Positions 1 through 10,935 of a DNA stretch of 26,414 bases are shown here, in pieces. Under the pieces are notes generated by a model. That model was not told the DNA's origin. It did no database searches and worked only from the letters and a program-made list of their open reading frames with translations. Position 1 is the first letter of the stretch. Each line of letters starts with the position of its first letter. This DNA comes from Jimgerdemannia flammicorona (taxonomy: Eukaryota; Mucoromycota; Endogonomycetes; Endogonales; Endogonaceae). A program made the translations under genes and the position numbers. The DNA is taken from contig RBNI01000851.1 in the NCBI GenBank assembly GCA_003990745.1, forward strand, positions 1-26,414. The letters are read 5' to 3'.

Positions 1-248
1 TTTAAGTCACTTGGACTCTACCATTTATTACCCTTCTATCAATAAGTTTACAGTATACCCTCCCACTACCCAATTCCCATGGGTGTGCCACTCCCCTCAC
101 CTATACGAATAAAGACTACTTTCTCACCTGCAACACCCATCCTCTCCCCACTCTGCTGATAGATTTTTTCTACCAAACAATGCCTTCAACCCCCCTTCAA
201 CCCCCAACCAAGCCACCAGCCCATCAGGGTGTCTTCTATAAGGCTACG

Positions 249-3200
249 TCACCTCAGCAGTCTGACCTCGGAACCAAGCCTCTGCCCATCCTCAAAAACA
301 TATAACCAGTGGCTGGCCAGCCCCACCCAAATGGCCAGTGCCCAGCCTAATGTCAGCCATTCCTTCCCCACCCCCCTCTCCAATCTATCCCTTAGATCCT
401 CCCATCTCCCCTGCACACCATCTCTCTGACCCACTCCTCTCAAATGTTCCCCAATGTTCTACCAAAAGGTACCAAGAACCTTGCACTCTCCTAGCCAATG
501 TTCAGGCATCTGTACATATCCCCCTTTCTGCCCTACATTATAGCAATCTTTACAGTCGAAGCAACCTCCCTCGATAAGGTGACCTGAGCAGAAGTTGAGC
601 ATGACATTCCGCCTCAGCACATGCCACCAGACCACCCAGTACTTTGGCGGCAGCCACCTCCGCACCTCAGCACTCCAGGCCCAAATGCTGCGCCAGTCCC
701 ACTCCTCGCTGATTCCTACTCTCTGCCAACTGCTAGGCCACAGGTCCTGGCCTGGCCCCTGCTGGCATTCGATCCCATCACCAATGTCAAACTCAAGTAG
801 GGGAATACCACCCAGTAACACTCGGTCCCATCGCCACATCTCTGGGTCCCAAGCTGTCTCCCCTTCATCTCTCTGCCACTTAATTCCAATGCGGTGTGCC
901 CCTTCTGCCACTCCTCACCAAAAGCCTTTAAACCACAATTGTTCAGTGTTCTGAAGGCCCACAAGCACTAGGAGATCACCAGTCGAACCTCTCAGGGAGG
1001 CCCTCATCTCCCAGACCTTCTGCAGTAGGGGGACCCAACTACCCCCTCTCAACTCCACTGCTCTCTTCAGCCACCACACTCTCAAGCAGTGCAGTCTCTT
1101 AGGGAAGTCAACCAGTCCAAGTCCCCCACTCACCACCAGTAGGGATAAGACCTCCCAGCTAATTTGACTCTGCCTTCCAGCCCAGATCCACCCCTTGGCC
1201 AGCTTCATCAATCTCTTTACTACCCAGGCAGGGAAGTCCAAATGATAAGCCAGATACCATACCTTCGGCATCCAATAGACATTCAGAATTGAAACATGTC
1301 CTGCCAGGGACAAATGGCAGCCTCCCCAACTCCACAGTGCCTCCTTCCAGATGCCAACCCACTGCTTCCACCAATGTCAGGGCAGAACCGACCCATATAC
1401 TGACAGATAGATGCCCAAGTACCGAACTGCCTCACCAGCAGGAACAATGGTACCAATAATCTCCCCTCCCACCAGACCATTGCCCAACACCATTGTCTCG
1501 CACTTATGCCAATTGAGCCTAGCTCCAGAGTTCACCTCATACCACTCTACTGTTTCCTTTAGCTTCTCAACATCCACAATTGATCTCAGGCCAACCACCA
1601 TGTTACATATCCGCAAAAGCCCCTACTTTCCACTCAATGCTAAAGATAGAGAGCCCCACTATCTTCTGCCTGATTCTGTCCATGAGGGGCTCCAGAGAAA
1701 GCACATACAAAATGAGGGACAGTGGGTCCCTCTGAGGCACCCCCCTTCCCAAGGGAAATGCTACCCCTCTATGTCCATTACACATGAGTGCAGCCCTACT
1801 CCCTTCCAGTAGGCTGACCATGGCTGTCCTGAACTATTGTGGGACTCCAATCCTATCCAAAACCTTTGCCAGCCAGACCCGTCACACTCAGTCATAAGCC
1901 TTCTCCTGATCCAGAAAGACCAGATATCCATCCAGCCCACTGGCTTGTGCTCCTTCAATAACTCTATGAACCTACGCTGTGCCATCCCTGATGAGCCGGC
2001 CTCCCACAAAGCCCCTCTGCTCATCACTCAGGACCTGCTGGGCCACCTTTTGCAACCTTGCGACCACCACCTTGGTAACCAACTTTCTGTCCATATCAAG
2101 TAGCATAATCGGCCTCCAGTTCTTCCAGTCCTCTTGCCTTCCTTTGTTCTTATAAAGCAATATTACCAGCCCCAGATCCTGATCTCTCACCCATCTCCCC
2201 ATTTGTATAATCCAATCACACAGTACTGTCATCTCTCCTAGCACTCCTGGGACTCCCACCATCTTTTTCCAGAAATCCCAGGGCAGCCCATCCTCCCCAG
2301 GTGCCATACCCAAGGTTGTCGCAGCAAGAACCTGGTGGATCTCCTCCTCTTGCACTGGCAATACTAAGTTACTCAGCCCAACTGCTTGTGTAGGGTGCCA
2401 ATCCTCCAATACTCAGTCAATGTCCTCAGTATCCACTCCTCACTCCACAATCCACTCCAGTGCTCCTTTAATGATCCAAGAATATCTTGTACCCCATGTA
2501 CCAATATACTATCAGCATTAAGTACCCCCTCCCACCTTTGTTGCACCCTTCTTGCTTGAAGGGCTCTTGTGAGAAACTTTGAGGGCTGCTCCCCTTCCTC
2601 CAACCCCTGCCAATGAAGCCATGCTGCCAAACCCTGAATCCTTGCCTCTTCCTCATTCCGCAGCACCTATTGTAGTTCAACCACCTCCATTCTTGCCCTT
2701 ATCACTCTCCAGTCCTCCTCTCCCTCCAGCACCACCAGTCTCACCCAGTCCTCCAAAAGTCTAGTCAGTCTACAAGAAGCCCACTGCACCCACTGCCTCC
2801 TCCATCTCCCAGCCTCCTTACCAGCCTTGCTCCAAAAGGTCCTGGCCATCTCCTTCATCCTCATCCACCGAATGCCAATTGGGGCACCTTCCTGCCTCCA
2901 GCACTCCACCTGTAGTCGAATGTCTTCAGTCTACTCATCCCACTGACTCCCATCATCTAGTAAGGAGGAATTAAGGTGCCAATGTCTAGGCCCATCCCCA
3001 CTCCCCCCAAAATGTCCCTGCCCTAAAAGCCCCCAATGATCCGACCAAGGACACCATTCCACCTCCAGTGACTTCCAAACATCCAAGCCCCAGCAGTTGG
3101 CTGTCAAAATCCAATCAATCCTCATCCCCAGGCCCCTGGCCCAGTATGTGTACACCCTCCTATCCCCCCAGCATTCTCTACCTGCATCCACCAGAGCACT

Positions 3201-3716
3201 CAGTCTTTCCACTTCCTCCCATGCTGCCAGTCCTCCACTCCTACCCTCAGCTCCTCATCCTCCATCAGTTCTGTCTCTCAACATGTCTCGGACCATATTG
3301 AAGTCCCCACCAAGCATATCTACCCCAAACTCTGCAAGAATACCACTCTCCTGTAAGCCCTTCACCCAATTCACATGCTCACCCTGTACCGCAGAGCAGT
3401 AACAGGAGCCCACTGTAACTAGCTCCCAACCCATGCATATCCACTCTCCCCAGACCAATCTATCCCCCCAGCTCCACATATCCCTTATCTCCCCTTTGCC
3501 TTTCCGCACCAGAATCCCAACCTTGCCCTTCCAGACTGCCTCACCGCCCCACTCCTTCATCCATTCCAGTCTATCCAAATCATCCTCACACCTGACATCC
3601 TGCAAGAGGAAGAGATCGGTCTCCAATCTCTTTAGCCAAGTAAAAATGTTCTTATGCCAATAAGCACCCTGTAACCCATTTACGTTCAAAGAAAAAATGT
3701 TGGTTGTGCTATTCAT
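249..3716 (-). pseudogene. LINE ORF2: AP-like endonuclease, reverse transcriptase, C-terminal zinc motif (broken)
   Basis: The ATG is at 3716. The first segment (3716-3255) is an endonuclease/exonuclease/phosphatase domain with SLNVNGL, LLQDVRC (where QE is usual), GGDFN, then RIDWIL and SDHWGLL in the next segment (3212-2931). The frame stays the same, with stops, to about 2405, where it shifts. The reverse transcriptase follows: APGEDGLPWDFWKK, then WRPIMLLDMDRK, then motif A FLDQEKAYD near 1890-1925, followed by TGA where Arg is normal. GRGVPQRDPLS is also present. Motif C reads FAD and then shifts frame near 1605-1617, resuming as MVVGLRSIVDVEKLKE. A C-terminal CX2C...HX4C motif (CKDC...HWLGEC) lies near 490-570, and the frame continues to about 249. 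About 1,150 codons in all. It cannot make an active enzyme as it stands. Confidence 0.88.
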
Positions 3717-3746
3717 AGTGAAAAATGGTGTATTGTCAAGCTTTCT

Positions 3747-5750
3747 CTACTGCTCCATGTTCATCTTCTTCTGTGCCAAATCCAGATTATGTTCCATGAT
3801 CACCTCCTCCTCTTCAGCCCTCTGAGCCTCCAGTCCAGCCAACAGCTCAGTCATCTCCCCATCTGCCTTCTCCTCAAATTCCTCGTAGTACTCCAGGCAG
3901 GCTTCCTGCCAGAGCTGTAGGCCATGATGCTTGGTCCAGCAGTATTCAGCCCTCTCTCCTGTGACTCCAGCCATCTCTGCCTCCTGCTCCTTATCTACCT
4001 CATAGCCCTCCTCCTCCAGATACACCGCAAGGATTTCTGCCTTCAATGCCAACACCACTCCTTCCCCCTGCAAGATCCTCTCCCAATGCTCATCACTCAT
4101 TACTCTCAAATCCACCTCACCCAGCTCCTTGGCCACCAGGTTGTTCATCATCCTGCATATCCAAAGTAGGTTCCCCACCTCCTTTCCTCCAGGGGTCGCC
4201 AGTCTCCCACTATCCAACATCATGGTGTCTGCCCCAGCACTCGCAGCCTCATCCCACTCCTCTGGGATATCCACCAGTTCCTCCTCCCCAACTGCCACCA
4301 CTTGACCCCCGTTCGCTGCCTCTGGAACCCCAAATTGCACTCTCTGGGCCCCCCGCATTGGCACATCCTCCACCACCCTGTTTCAGGAAGCTGGGCCCCA
4401 CCTGATAAGGAGAGTAGGGGTCAGAGAGTTCTCCCATATCTCATCCCAAACCTCCAGCATACCATCTGCATATGGATCCTTGCCAGTCACCTCCCGATTC
4501 TCACCAGTCCCCTTCCCAGCACTCTCACCACTCTTGCCTGCCCAGACACTCGCTTTGGCCCCCCCCATGTCCACCACCCTGCTCGTCTCCTTCTGAGGTC
4601 CACCCTTCATCTTTGCCAGCAGTTCCCTCTGCCTCTTACATCCCTGCTCTTGTTCCCACTGCTCCTTGCTCACTCAAATCCACTTCCCATCCACCACCTC
4701 CAAGTGCATTGCCTCCTCAAAGGCCCTCCAAGCCTTTGCCCACCATTCCACTGCACTGCTCAGCTCTTCCAGCACTTCCAATAGGTCCTCTTCCTCCTCC
4801 TCCTCACTCCCCTTCATCCTTGTCACCTTGCACACGATCACCCCCCAGACCATACCAGAAGGCCAGTCCCTTGTCTTCCCAGTTGTCTCCTTTCCTGCCA
4901 ACTGAATCCTCACATCCACATCACCAGTCCTGAGTGAGGTCCCCTCCCAGACTCTAAATCCAATATCCACTACCTCTCCATACTCCGCCAGGACCTCCTC
5001 AACTCTCTTCCTCATCTCCATCACTGTCACTGTGGGCACTCCTTTCACCAGCAGTTGGACCACTCTGGGGTCCCATCTCAGACATCAAGCCATCGGTACA
5101 CACACCTCTCCAACTACCAATCCAATCTTCAATGCTTCCTCCAATGGCTCAGCCTCCTCGAAGCCCACCTCCACTCCCTCCAGTCCCTTCAGAAACTTAA
5201 TGGATGCCACTCCAGCCACCTGCTTAGCAATCAGCCCCAATATCATTTTCGCTGTCACTGCTAGGCCCCGGAAACACAGTGTCACTGCGAATACTAAAAT
5301 CAATTTCTTGAGTAACAGTGCCACCGCCAGGCCTGTCACACTATCTGCCAAATCTCCTTGTCTTCCAAGCCCCAGTTGCTCAGCTGCACCATCCACTGTC
5401 ACATCTGGATTTTTTTCCAGATTAGCAGTCCTGTCGCCATCAGTCATCACACTCCCCCCAGCCACTATACCTCCAGTCCCACTGCTCCCTCTGCCAAGGG
5501 CTACTCCCCCCTGCACTGTCACCTTCTCTGTTTCCTTGCCTTTCTTCAACCAGCCCTCCAGCCCTGCCATCTGCCTTCTCCCCTTCACCATCTCTGTGAA
5601 GCTTGCCCTTCCAGATCCCTGTCCTCCACTACCACCTCCTCCCCTTCCCCACCCACCTGCCAGCAGCCCCCTCATACCTCCCCCCAGGCCAGGGCCTCTC
5701 CCCACTTGCTGCCAGTCGAATGCACTCAGGCCGCCCTGCCCAGTATGCAC
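3747..5750 (-). pseudogene. LINE ORF1, RNA-binding (RRM-like) protein with three in-frame stops
   Basis: One reading frame runs from 5750 to 3747 (about 668 codons) and is interrupted by only three stop codons, at about 5085, 4674 and 4383. The piece at 5063-4674 starts VQLLVKGVP and has EVLAEYGEVVDIGF, RTGDVDVRIQLAGK and an acidic Glu run. This pattern fits the RRM-like part of LINE ORF1 proteins, where a CCHC motif would normally follow; none is visible here. The first 220 residues are Gly-rich. The last 209 residues are acidic and helix-prone and end AQKKMNMEQ. Family knowledge says ORF1p coats the LINE RNA; the RRM assignment is by pattern and only moderately sure. Confidence 0.75.
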
Positions 5751-5792
5751 CTCAGGTTACCTGTTGGTCGCTATGTTGTTAGTCTCTTTTCT

Positions 5793-6270
5793 TCAAAAAT
5801 GATGTTGTAGTTGCTTCTCAAAAGTTGTGTAACCTGAGAGGTACCAGAGAGAGATGCAGAGGCCCACTGCCTTAAATATCTTGTTCATCAGGGTCTGGAA
5901 TATAGTGGGTATATTGGTAAGACCAAATACTAAGACCAGGAATTCATAGAGTCCAAAGGTGGTCATGAATACAGTCTTGGAAATGTCTTCTGACTTGATT
6001 TGAATCTGGTGGTATCCTGATATGAGGTCTAACTTGGTGAAGTACTTGGCATTCTTGAGAGTATCAAAGATTTGATCAATTAAGGGTAGCAGATAGCAGT
6101 TCTTAATAGTGAGTTTATTGAGTATACAGTAGTTTATGCACATTTGTAGAGTATCATCCTTCTTCTTAACAAATAAGACTGGTGAGCCATAAGGAGATTT
6201 GCTTGGCTAGATGGCTCCTCATGCAAGTAGTTCTTCTAGTTCCTTCTTAACTACTTCAATTTCAAGCAAC
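5793..6270 (-). pseudogene. Gypsy reverse transcriptase, N-terminal half, catalytic YLDD lost
   Basis: Readable blocks are [48 protein letters not shown], motif [13 protein letters not shown], and [17 protein letters not shown]. These match the Ty3/Gypsy consensus block by block, with Arg-to-Cys, Gln or Ile changes. After LMNKIF the sequence degenerates to [17 protein letters not shown]. The YLDD catalytic box and its neighbours are gone, apparently through a small deletion that joins YL to the later TFE-HLQH block. A stop at 5793 ends the frame just before LINE sequence. The domain identity is very secure; the protein is dead. Confidence 0.93.
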
Positions 6271-6599
6271 AATATATAGTACATATATTTCTTGAGTAGT
6301 ACAGCTCCTGGAGTCAGTTTGATTTCATGATCAACTTCTCATATAGGTGGTAGACCAGGTAGCTTGTCTGAAAAGACATTCTTGAATTCTTCTAGCAGTA
6401 ACTTGATGCTTTCATTGACTGATAGTCTCTTGTCTTGTTTTTTGGGATAGACCATTATAATAAAGGCATACATTGTCTTCTTGAGTGCTCTCTTGTACTG
6501 TATAGCTGACAGTATTACAATCTGGGTCTTGCATGTGGTCTTGTCTGTCTTGATAGTGATATTGGCTCCATCTTGAAGTAGGGTGACTTCATTCTTGTA

Positions 6600-6910
6600 C
6601 CAATCAATGTCTGGATTGTATTTTATAAGCCAGGGTTTTCTTAAGATCAGGTCATGACCTCCTAGTGGTGCAATCTTGAAGTCTACTTATTCCCAATATT
6701 TCTGGATCTTAATGGGTAGTTTGGCAGTAATTGACTCAATGGGGTGCAGAGTACTGTCTGCAGTAACTATACTATTATTCTTGAGTACAGGCTTGGTAAG
6801 AATCTTGAGGCTTTTGATGAGATTCTGATTGATAAAGTTTCCTGCAGCTCTACTGTCTATGAGTACTTGAACTTCTTTTCCTTTGACTAGGCCTTTGAAA
6901 ATGAGTATAG
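6600..6910 (-). pseudogene. Gypsy aspartic protease remnant
   Basis: Minus-strand translation gives VLIDSRAAGNFIN near 6833-6871, the retropepsin active-site block DSGAxxNFI with Gly changed to Arg. About 70 residues later comes LRKPWLIKYNPDIDW (6599-6650), the usual end block of Gypsy proteases. At least one stop interrupts the frame between them. It sits between the dUTPase and the reverse transcriptase. Retropepsins cut the Gag-Pol polyprotein; this copy should be inactive because of the glycine change and the stop. Confidence 0.8.
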
Positions 6911-7046
6911 CTTGAGCTTGATTTTCACTAAGACTTACTGCTTGATCAGTGTTGCCAAAACCTTTTTGATCTCATTTGGTTTCAGAGAGTTCTTGGACTT
7001 CTGTAATCTTGAGTTGACTGGCTTTTTCTAGAATCATTTGCATAAC

Positions 7047-7302
7047 TCAGTCTTCTTCCTTGACTGTATAGTCTTGATCCTTCTGGTTGATAAGTAGAAC
7101 TTGAACTTGTCCTTGAAAGTCTGGGTCAGTGATATCAGTACCTATATCTAAATGATATTTGACACTGAGTCCTGACCATGGTACAATTCTGGCATAATAT
7201 CCTTCAGGACATGAAACTACAATTCCAGTAGGCACCAGAGTGCAGCCCTTAGCTGGAATAGTGACTAGTTTGACTGAGTGTAGGTCAAGACCAATGGCTC
7301 CT
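7047..7302 (-). pseudogene. Trimeric-type dUTPase domain inside the Gypsy polyprotein
   Basis: The minus strand reads GAIGLDLHSV (motif 1), TIPAKGCTLVPTGI, PEGYYARIVPWSGL (motif 2, where RSGL is usual), VKYHLDIGTDITDPDFQG (motif 3 with its Asp), and VLLINQKDQDYTVKEED, ending in TGA at 7047. This covers most of the trimeric dUTPase fold in order; the C-terminal Gly-rich motif 5 is not visible. The family hydrolyses dUTP to dUMP and pyrophosphate, keeping uracil out of DNA. It lies in frame order between the zinc knuckle and the protease. The Trp in RSGL fits decay of a CGG codon. Confidence in the fold is high; activity is very unlikely in this copy. Confidence 0.88.
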
Positions 7303-7322
7303 TTGATTTGATATTGAGAGAC

Positions 7323-8322
7323 CTAGGTCTTCAGATGAAGCTTCTTGATCTTAAGCTCAAGTTGACTGGTGGTGAGGTTGACAGATGTGTCCTTGGACAA
7401 TATGGTGACTAGTCTTGAGGGTTCACTATTCTTTCTAGGATATTTGGTTGCAATGTATCCTATTTGGTGACAGAAAAAACAGACTCTGGATTTCTTCAGG
7501 TAGTCCTTTTCTTCAGAGATGAGCTTGGTGTTCTTTTTGTTCATAGTATCTAGGTCTATTGGTGCTGAGCCAACTGTCCTTGGTTGGTTCTTGTGGCAGT
7601 TCTCAAAGTGATTCTTCTTATAGTATTCTGGTTTGAAGCAGTTGCCAAAGGTGATGACATCAAACCTATCAGCAATTCTCATAGCTTCATCAAGGTTTTT
7701 GGGCTCTTCTAGCTCAACCTTGACTTATGTGTTTCTCTTCATAGTGGTCTATCTTTTGATCCTCAGATATTGCTGGTAGCTCAAGTAAGATTGACAGAAA
7801 TTGTATATTATAGCTTTGCATAGACTTGAGTTGCTTGATGTTTGCTAGCTTGTCTCTGGCTAGTTTGGTGGCATTATTAGGCTTGAACTGCTTGTGAAGG
7901 GCTCTCTTGAAGGCTTTCCAGTCTCTGATTCATGTGTATGAGTATACAGAGGTAACTATGATATGATTGTACTACTAGATAACTGCATTTCCTTGGAGAA
8001 GTGTAGCAGCAAATTGGACTTGCATATCATCTTCCATTCTTGTGAGCTCAAAGTATTGATCCAACTGGAAGGTCCATGTATCTGTAGATAGTTCTCCTCA
8101 ATGGCTATCAAAGATATCTGGCTTAAGTGGCTTGAAACTAACTAGTAATATAGTGAAATATGATGTACTTGCATTTTATATTTTCTGCTATTCTAGTTGT
8201 ACTTGAAGTTCTTAGATTTGGTGGGCCATAGCATTGATCATATCCTCTATATTGAGTTGCTGTCCTTCTGCTTCTTCTGTAGCAGAGGGGTCTGGCTGGT
8301 AGACTGACTCTTTACAGCTCAT
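7323..8322 (-). pseudogene. Gypsy gag with damaged CCHC zinc knuckle
   Basis: A start is plausible at 8322 (MSCKESVYQPDPSATEE). The capsid region reads DTWTFQLDQYFELTRMEDD, FAATLLQGNAV, RDWKAFKRALHKQF, and LARDKLANIKQLKSMQSY, the pattern of the retrotransposon gag family. Several stops interrupt it. The last part, 7682-7323, is open for 119 codons and contains CFFCHQIGYIATKYP, a CX2CX4HX4C knuckle in which both His and the final Cys have become Tyr. Gag forms the particle and the knuckle binds RNA. The dUTPase follows downstream. Confidence 0.87.
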
Positions 8323-8400
8323 TTCAGGTTTATGTGACTAGTTGTGACTAGTTTCTGAATTCATGTGAGGTTTCTTAATAAGGCAAGATATAATGACACC

Positions 8401-8410
8401 ACTGCTACCA
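8401..8410 (-). promoter_or_regulatory. Candidate tRNA primer-binding site
   Basis: Two bases inside the LTR the minus strand reads TGGTAGCAGT. Its first seven bases equal those of the primer site used by yeast Ty1 (TGGTAGCGCC), which is complementary to initiator methionine tRNA. The position just inside a 5' LTR is right. The next bases differ, so the tRNA identity is tentative. Confidence 0.45.
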
Positions 8411-8412
8411 AG

Positions 8413-8876
8413 TGTAACAGTTCTAGTTTCTTTAAGAGGAAGTGGCTAAATCTGGAAGTTCTAGTTGGCCTAAAGTAACTCAAAGAGATACTTAAAGGTT
8501 TAAGTATTCTTGAAGGATTTCTGAGAGAAAATATTCTAAGCTTTATTTAGATAGAGAATAAGGATATTTATACATGATCTAAAAGAAAGATCTGGAAGGA
8601 TCTTAGAAAGAAAGAGAAATGCTAAGAAATAGGTTCTTGGCAAAGCTAACTAATACTATTCTACAATGTTCCAAAAGGTTCTATAACTAGCTAAGACAAG
8701 ATACTTAGTACTAAGAAAAGACAAGAATGTTCTAGTAGTGTCTGGGCACTGAGAGAAGGTTTCTAAGCAAGTAAAAGATGGTGGAACATAGTAGAATATT
8801 CAAGAAATAATAAGAAAAGACTAACTAAAAGATGCAAAAATATACTAAGACTAAATATGACTATGAAATTGTTACA
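8413..8876 (-). repeat. 5' LTR of the dUTPase-bearing Gypsy element
   Basis: The segment is bounded by TGTAAC and GTTACA, six-base inverted ends starting TG and ending CA, 464 bp apart. On the minus strand it has a TATA box (8572-8565, TATAAATA) and about 20 bases later an AATAAA signal (8547-8542), the usual U3-R-U5 order. A primer site-like sequence follows inside. Only one copy is in the window. Confidence 0.75.
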
Positions 8877-8925
8877 TTAGACCTCTCCAAGACCCCACAT
8901 TTGTTCCTTATTTTGTAGAAGAGAA

Positions 8926-9482
8926 TGTTATAATTAGAGAGCTCCTGCTACTGCTGAACATAATGACATTATCAGTGATGATATCATCCTATATGATATA
9001 TATGAAGTATGTGAAGTATATGATATATACAAAACAGATGAAATATTCATGGACCTCATTTTCTTTAAGGACATCCTGACTACTAGTAGTGATGAAGATG
9101 AAGCCTCCATGGTTCTGAACATTTTGCTCTAAGTTCTTAGTAACACTGAAATCTTCTGGTATCCTTTTTCTGTATAACTGAATTTTACTAGCATTCTTTT
9201 TTCTATAACATCCAAATCTTTGAGTACTCTTTTCCTGTATTACCAAAATCTACTGGCATCCTAAACTTATGTAACTATTTATACAGATACTTGAATTTGT
9301 ACTTACAACTATAGTTTTCTATATTCCAGTATTTTATTTGGTTATTGAAAATTATATTTAGTTTTATAACTTAGTAATCATTTAATTATATTTTGTATAA
9401 ATACTCCTCTTATTTCCTTTGAAATAAAGTTAGTTTCAGTTCACTTATACTCAATTCTATACAAGTAATCTAAGAGATAACA
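8926..9482 (+). repeat. Probable solo LTR on the + strand
   Basis: TGTTAT at 8926 and ATAACA at 9477-9482 form matching inverted ends 557 bp apart. Near the 3' side lie TATAAATA (9396-9403) and AATAAA (9423-9428), the same promoter and poly(A) spacing as the neighbouring LTR but in the opposite orientation. No matching second LTR or clear target duplication was seen. It could also be the 5' LTR of a + strand element whose inside (9483 onward) has decayed beyond recognition. Confidence 0.5.
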
Positions 9483-10935
9483 AAACAGTTTAAAGATAAG
9501 AAGTTTGAGAACTATAAGACCTTGGGAAGGCACTCTAATAAGAACTTACTTATAAAAAACTTGTGGTTAGTCTAAGAGATACACCTTGAAGAGAATCTGA
9601 TATATTTGAAGAACTCAGCAATTACTATATAATAATATATAGTATAATAGAAATTCCAATGAAATTTTCAAAAAAAAAATAGATATATCTCTAATAAGAT
9701 AAGTATAAATACTCTTAAATATTATATAGATAACTTATCTATAATATAAATAACCAATAATGATACTAAGAATAAACTAAGAATAAGATTATTATAGCTA
9801 TTCTTATATATAGTTATTAAATACTAATAGATCTCCTTCTATTAATATATAAATTTCTGAAAGCCTAGATCTAAATAAAGTCTAATAATATCTTAAAAGA
9901 ATCCAATACTTTTAAGTCTTCTGCTATCAATAGAAACTAAAGAGATACTATAAAATAAGATGAATTACATATCTACCAACAGATCACTCTCAGTAAGACT
10001 AAATAGCTATCTTACCTTTTTATTAATAACTATATCTATATCATCATAAAGAGACTATATGTTCTTTTTTATATATAATCTTAAGTTCTTAACTATCTTT
10101 ATAAAATATCTTCCAAAAATATTATCAATCTGACCAATAAATATCAAAGTAATATTACCTTTTAAGTAGTCTAGTATACAGTCTTTTAGTTTGATAAATA
10201 TCTAGAATTTAGTATAAAATTAAATAAGTAAGTTTAGATAAAAAAGAAAAGAATATAACAGTTTATTATATAGTAATAACCTACTGATAATTTCAATGAA
10301 ATTTCCAATAGAATTACTAATAAAAATTATAATAAAATTTTTTAAAAAAAATCCAATATAGTAGTTATATATATTATATATAATATAACTATATATAGAT
10401 ATATTCAGTATATTATATTTAGCTATAACTTTAATTTATATAAATATTCTTTATACTGAGTATATTGTAATCTTAGCTCTGCTTTTTCCTCTCAAGAATA
10501 AAGAAGTATTCTTACATATTAAAGAATCTTCTAATCTGACTTATTAATAATCTCAAGTCTGATTAACTTAAGATATATATAAGTATAGTATCTCTATCTA
10601 ATATAAGACTCTAAAAGTAATACTTAAACTATATCTTAGCAATAGATACTTAGAATTTAGTATTTTCTTACAAGAACTCAGAAACTAAGACTGATAGTCT
10701 ATCTTAGATTATCTACAATATATTAAATCTAATTCTCAAATATATATAGTATAGTATATATATATTATATATAATTAGTAGTTACTAATCTTATAAATAT
10801 AAGAATATTCTATAATTATAAAATAATTTATAGAAAAAGAAATTATAACTTAGTTATTATATAGCTAGTAAACTTATATAAATAATTTAATATTTTAAAG
10901 TAAATAAATTTCAGATTAAATGTAAGAAAGTTACT
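9483..10935. other. AT-rich gene-free stretch
   Basis: Very AT-rich sequence with many short tandem TA/ATA runs and no open frame of note. Two loosely similar blocks share a motif like ATTCCAATGAAATTT (near 9650 and 10290), suggesting old repeats. I see no gene or RNA in it. Confidence 0.7.

Larger units (their letters stand above)
1..5790 (-). mobile_element. Degraded LINE (non-LTR retrotransposon), two-ORF type
   Basis: The minus strand encodes an ORF1 (5750-3747) followed 30 bases later by an endonuclease/reverse transcriptase ORF2 (3716-249), the layout of Tad/I-like fungal LINEs. The sense strand is G-rich and C-poor, giving proteins unusually rich in Trp, Gly, Glu and Val, and CpG is scarce. 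All open + strand frames here are Pro/Ser-rich mirror images. The 3' end runs off the window start, so no tail or target duplication can be seen. The 5' end is placed near 5790, where Gypsy reverse transcriptase sequence begins. Clade assignment is an inference from domain order only. Confidence 0.9.
5791..8876 (-). mobile_element. Ty3/Gypsy LTR retrotransposon with dUTPase domain, truncated by the LINE
   Basis: In minus-strand order there is an LTR (8876-8413), a primer-binding-like site, gag with zinc knuckle, a dUTPase, an aspartic protease and the first part of the reverse transcriptase. Coding stops at about 5793, where LINE sequence begins; RNase H, integrase and the 3' LTR are not in the window. 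All genes carry stops. Many expected Arg residues appear as Cys, Gln, Trp or His, as expected if CGN codons decayed by C-to-T change. Confidence 0.88.

Noticed and set aside
5032..5802. 256-codon open frame on the + strand, Pro/Ser/Thr-rich
   Set aside because: It is the antisense of the G-rich LINE ORF1; composition explains its openness and it has no domain. The same holds for the other + strand frames in 1-5000.
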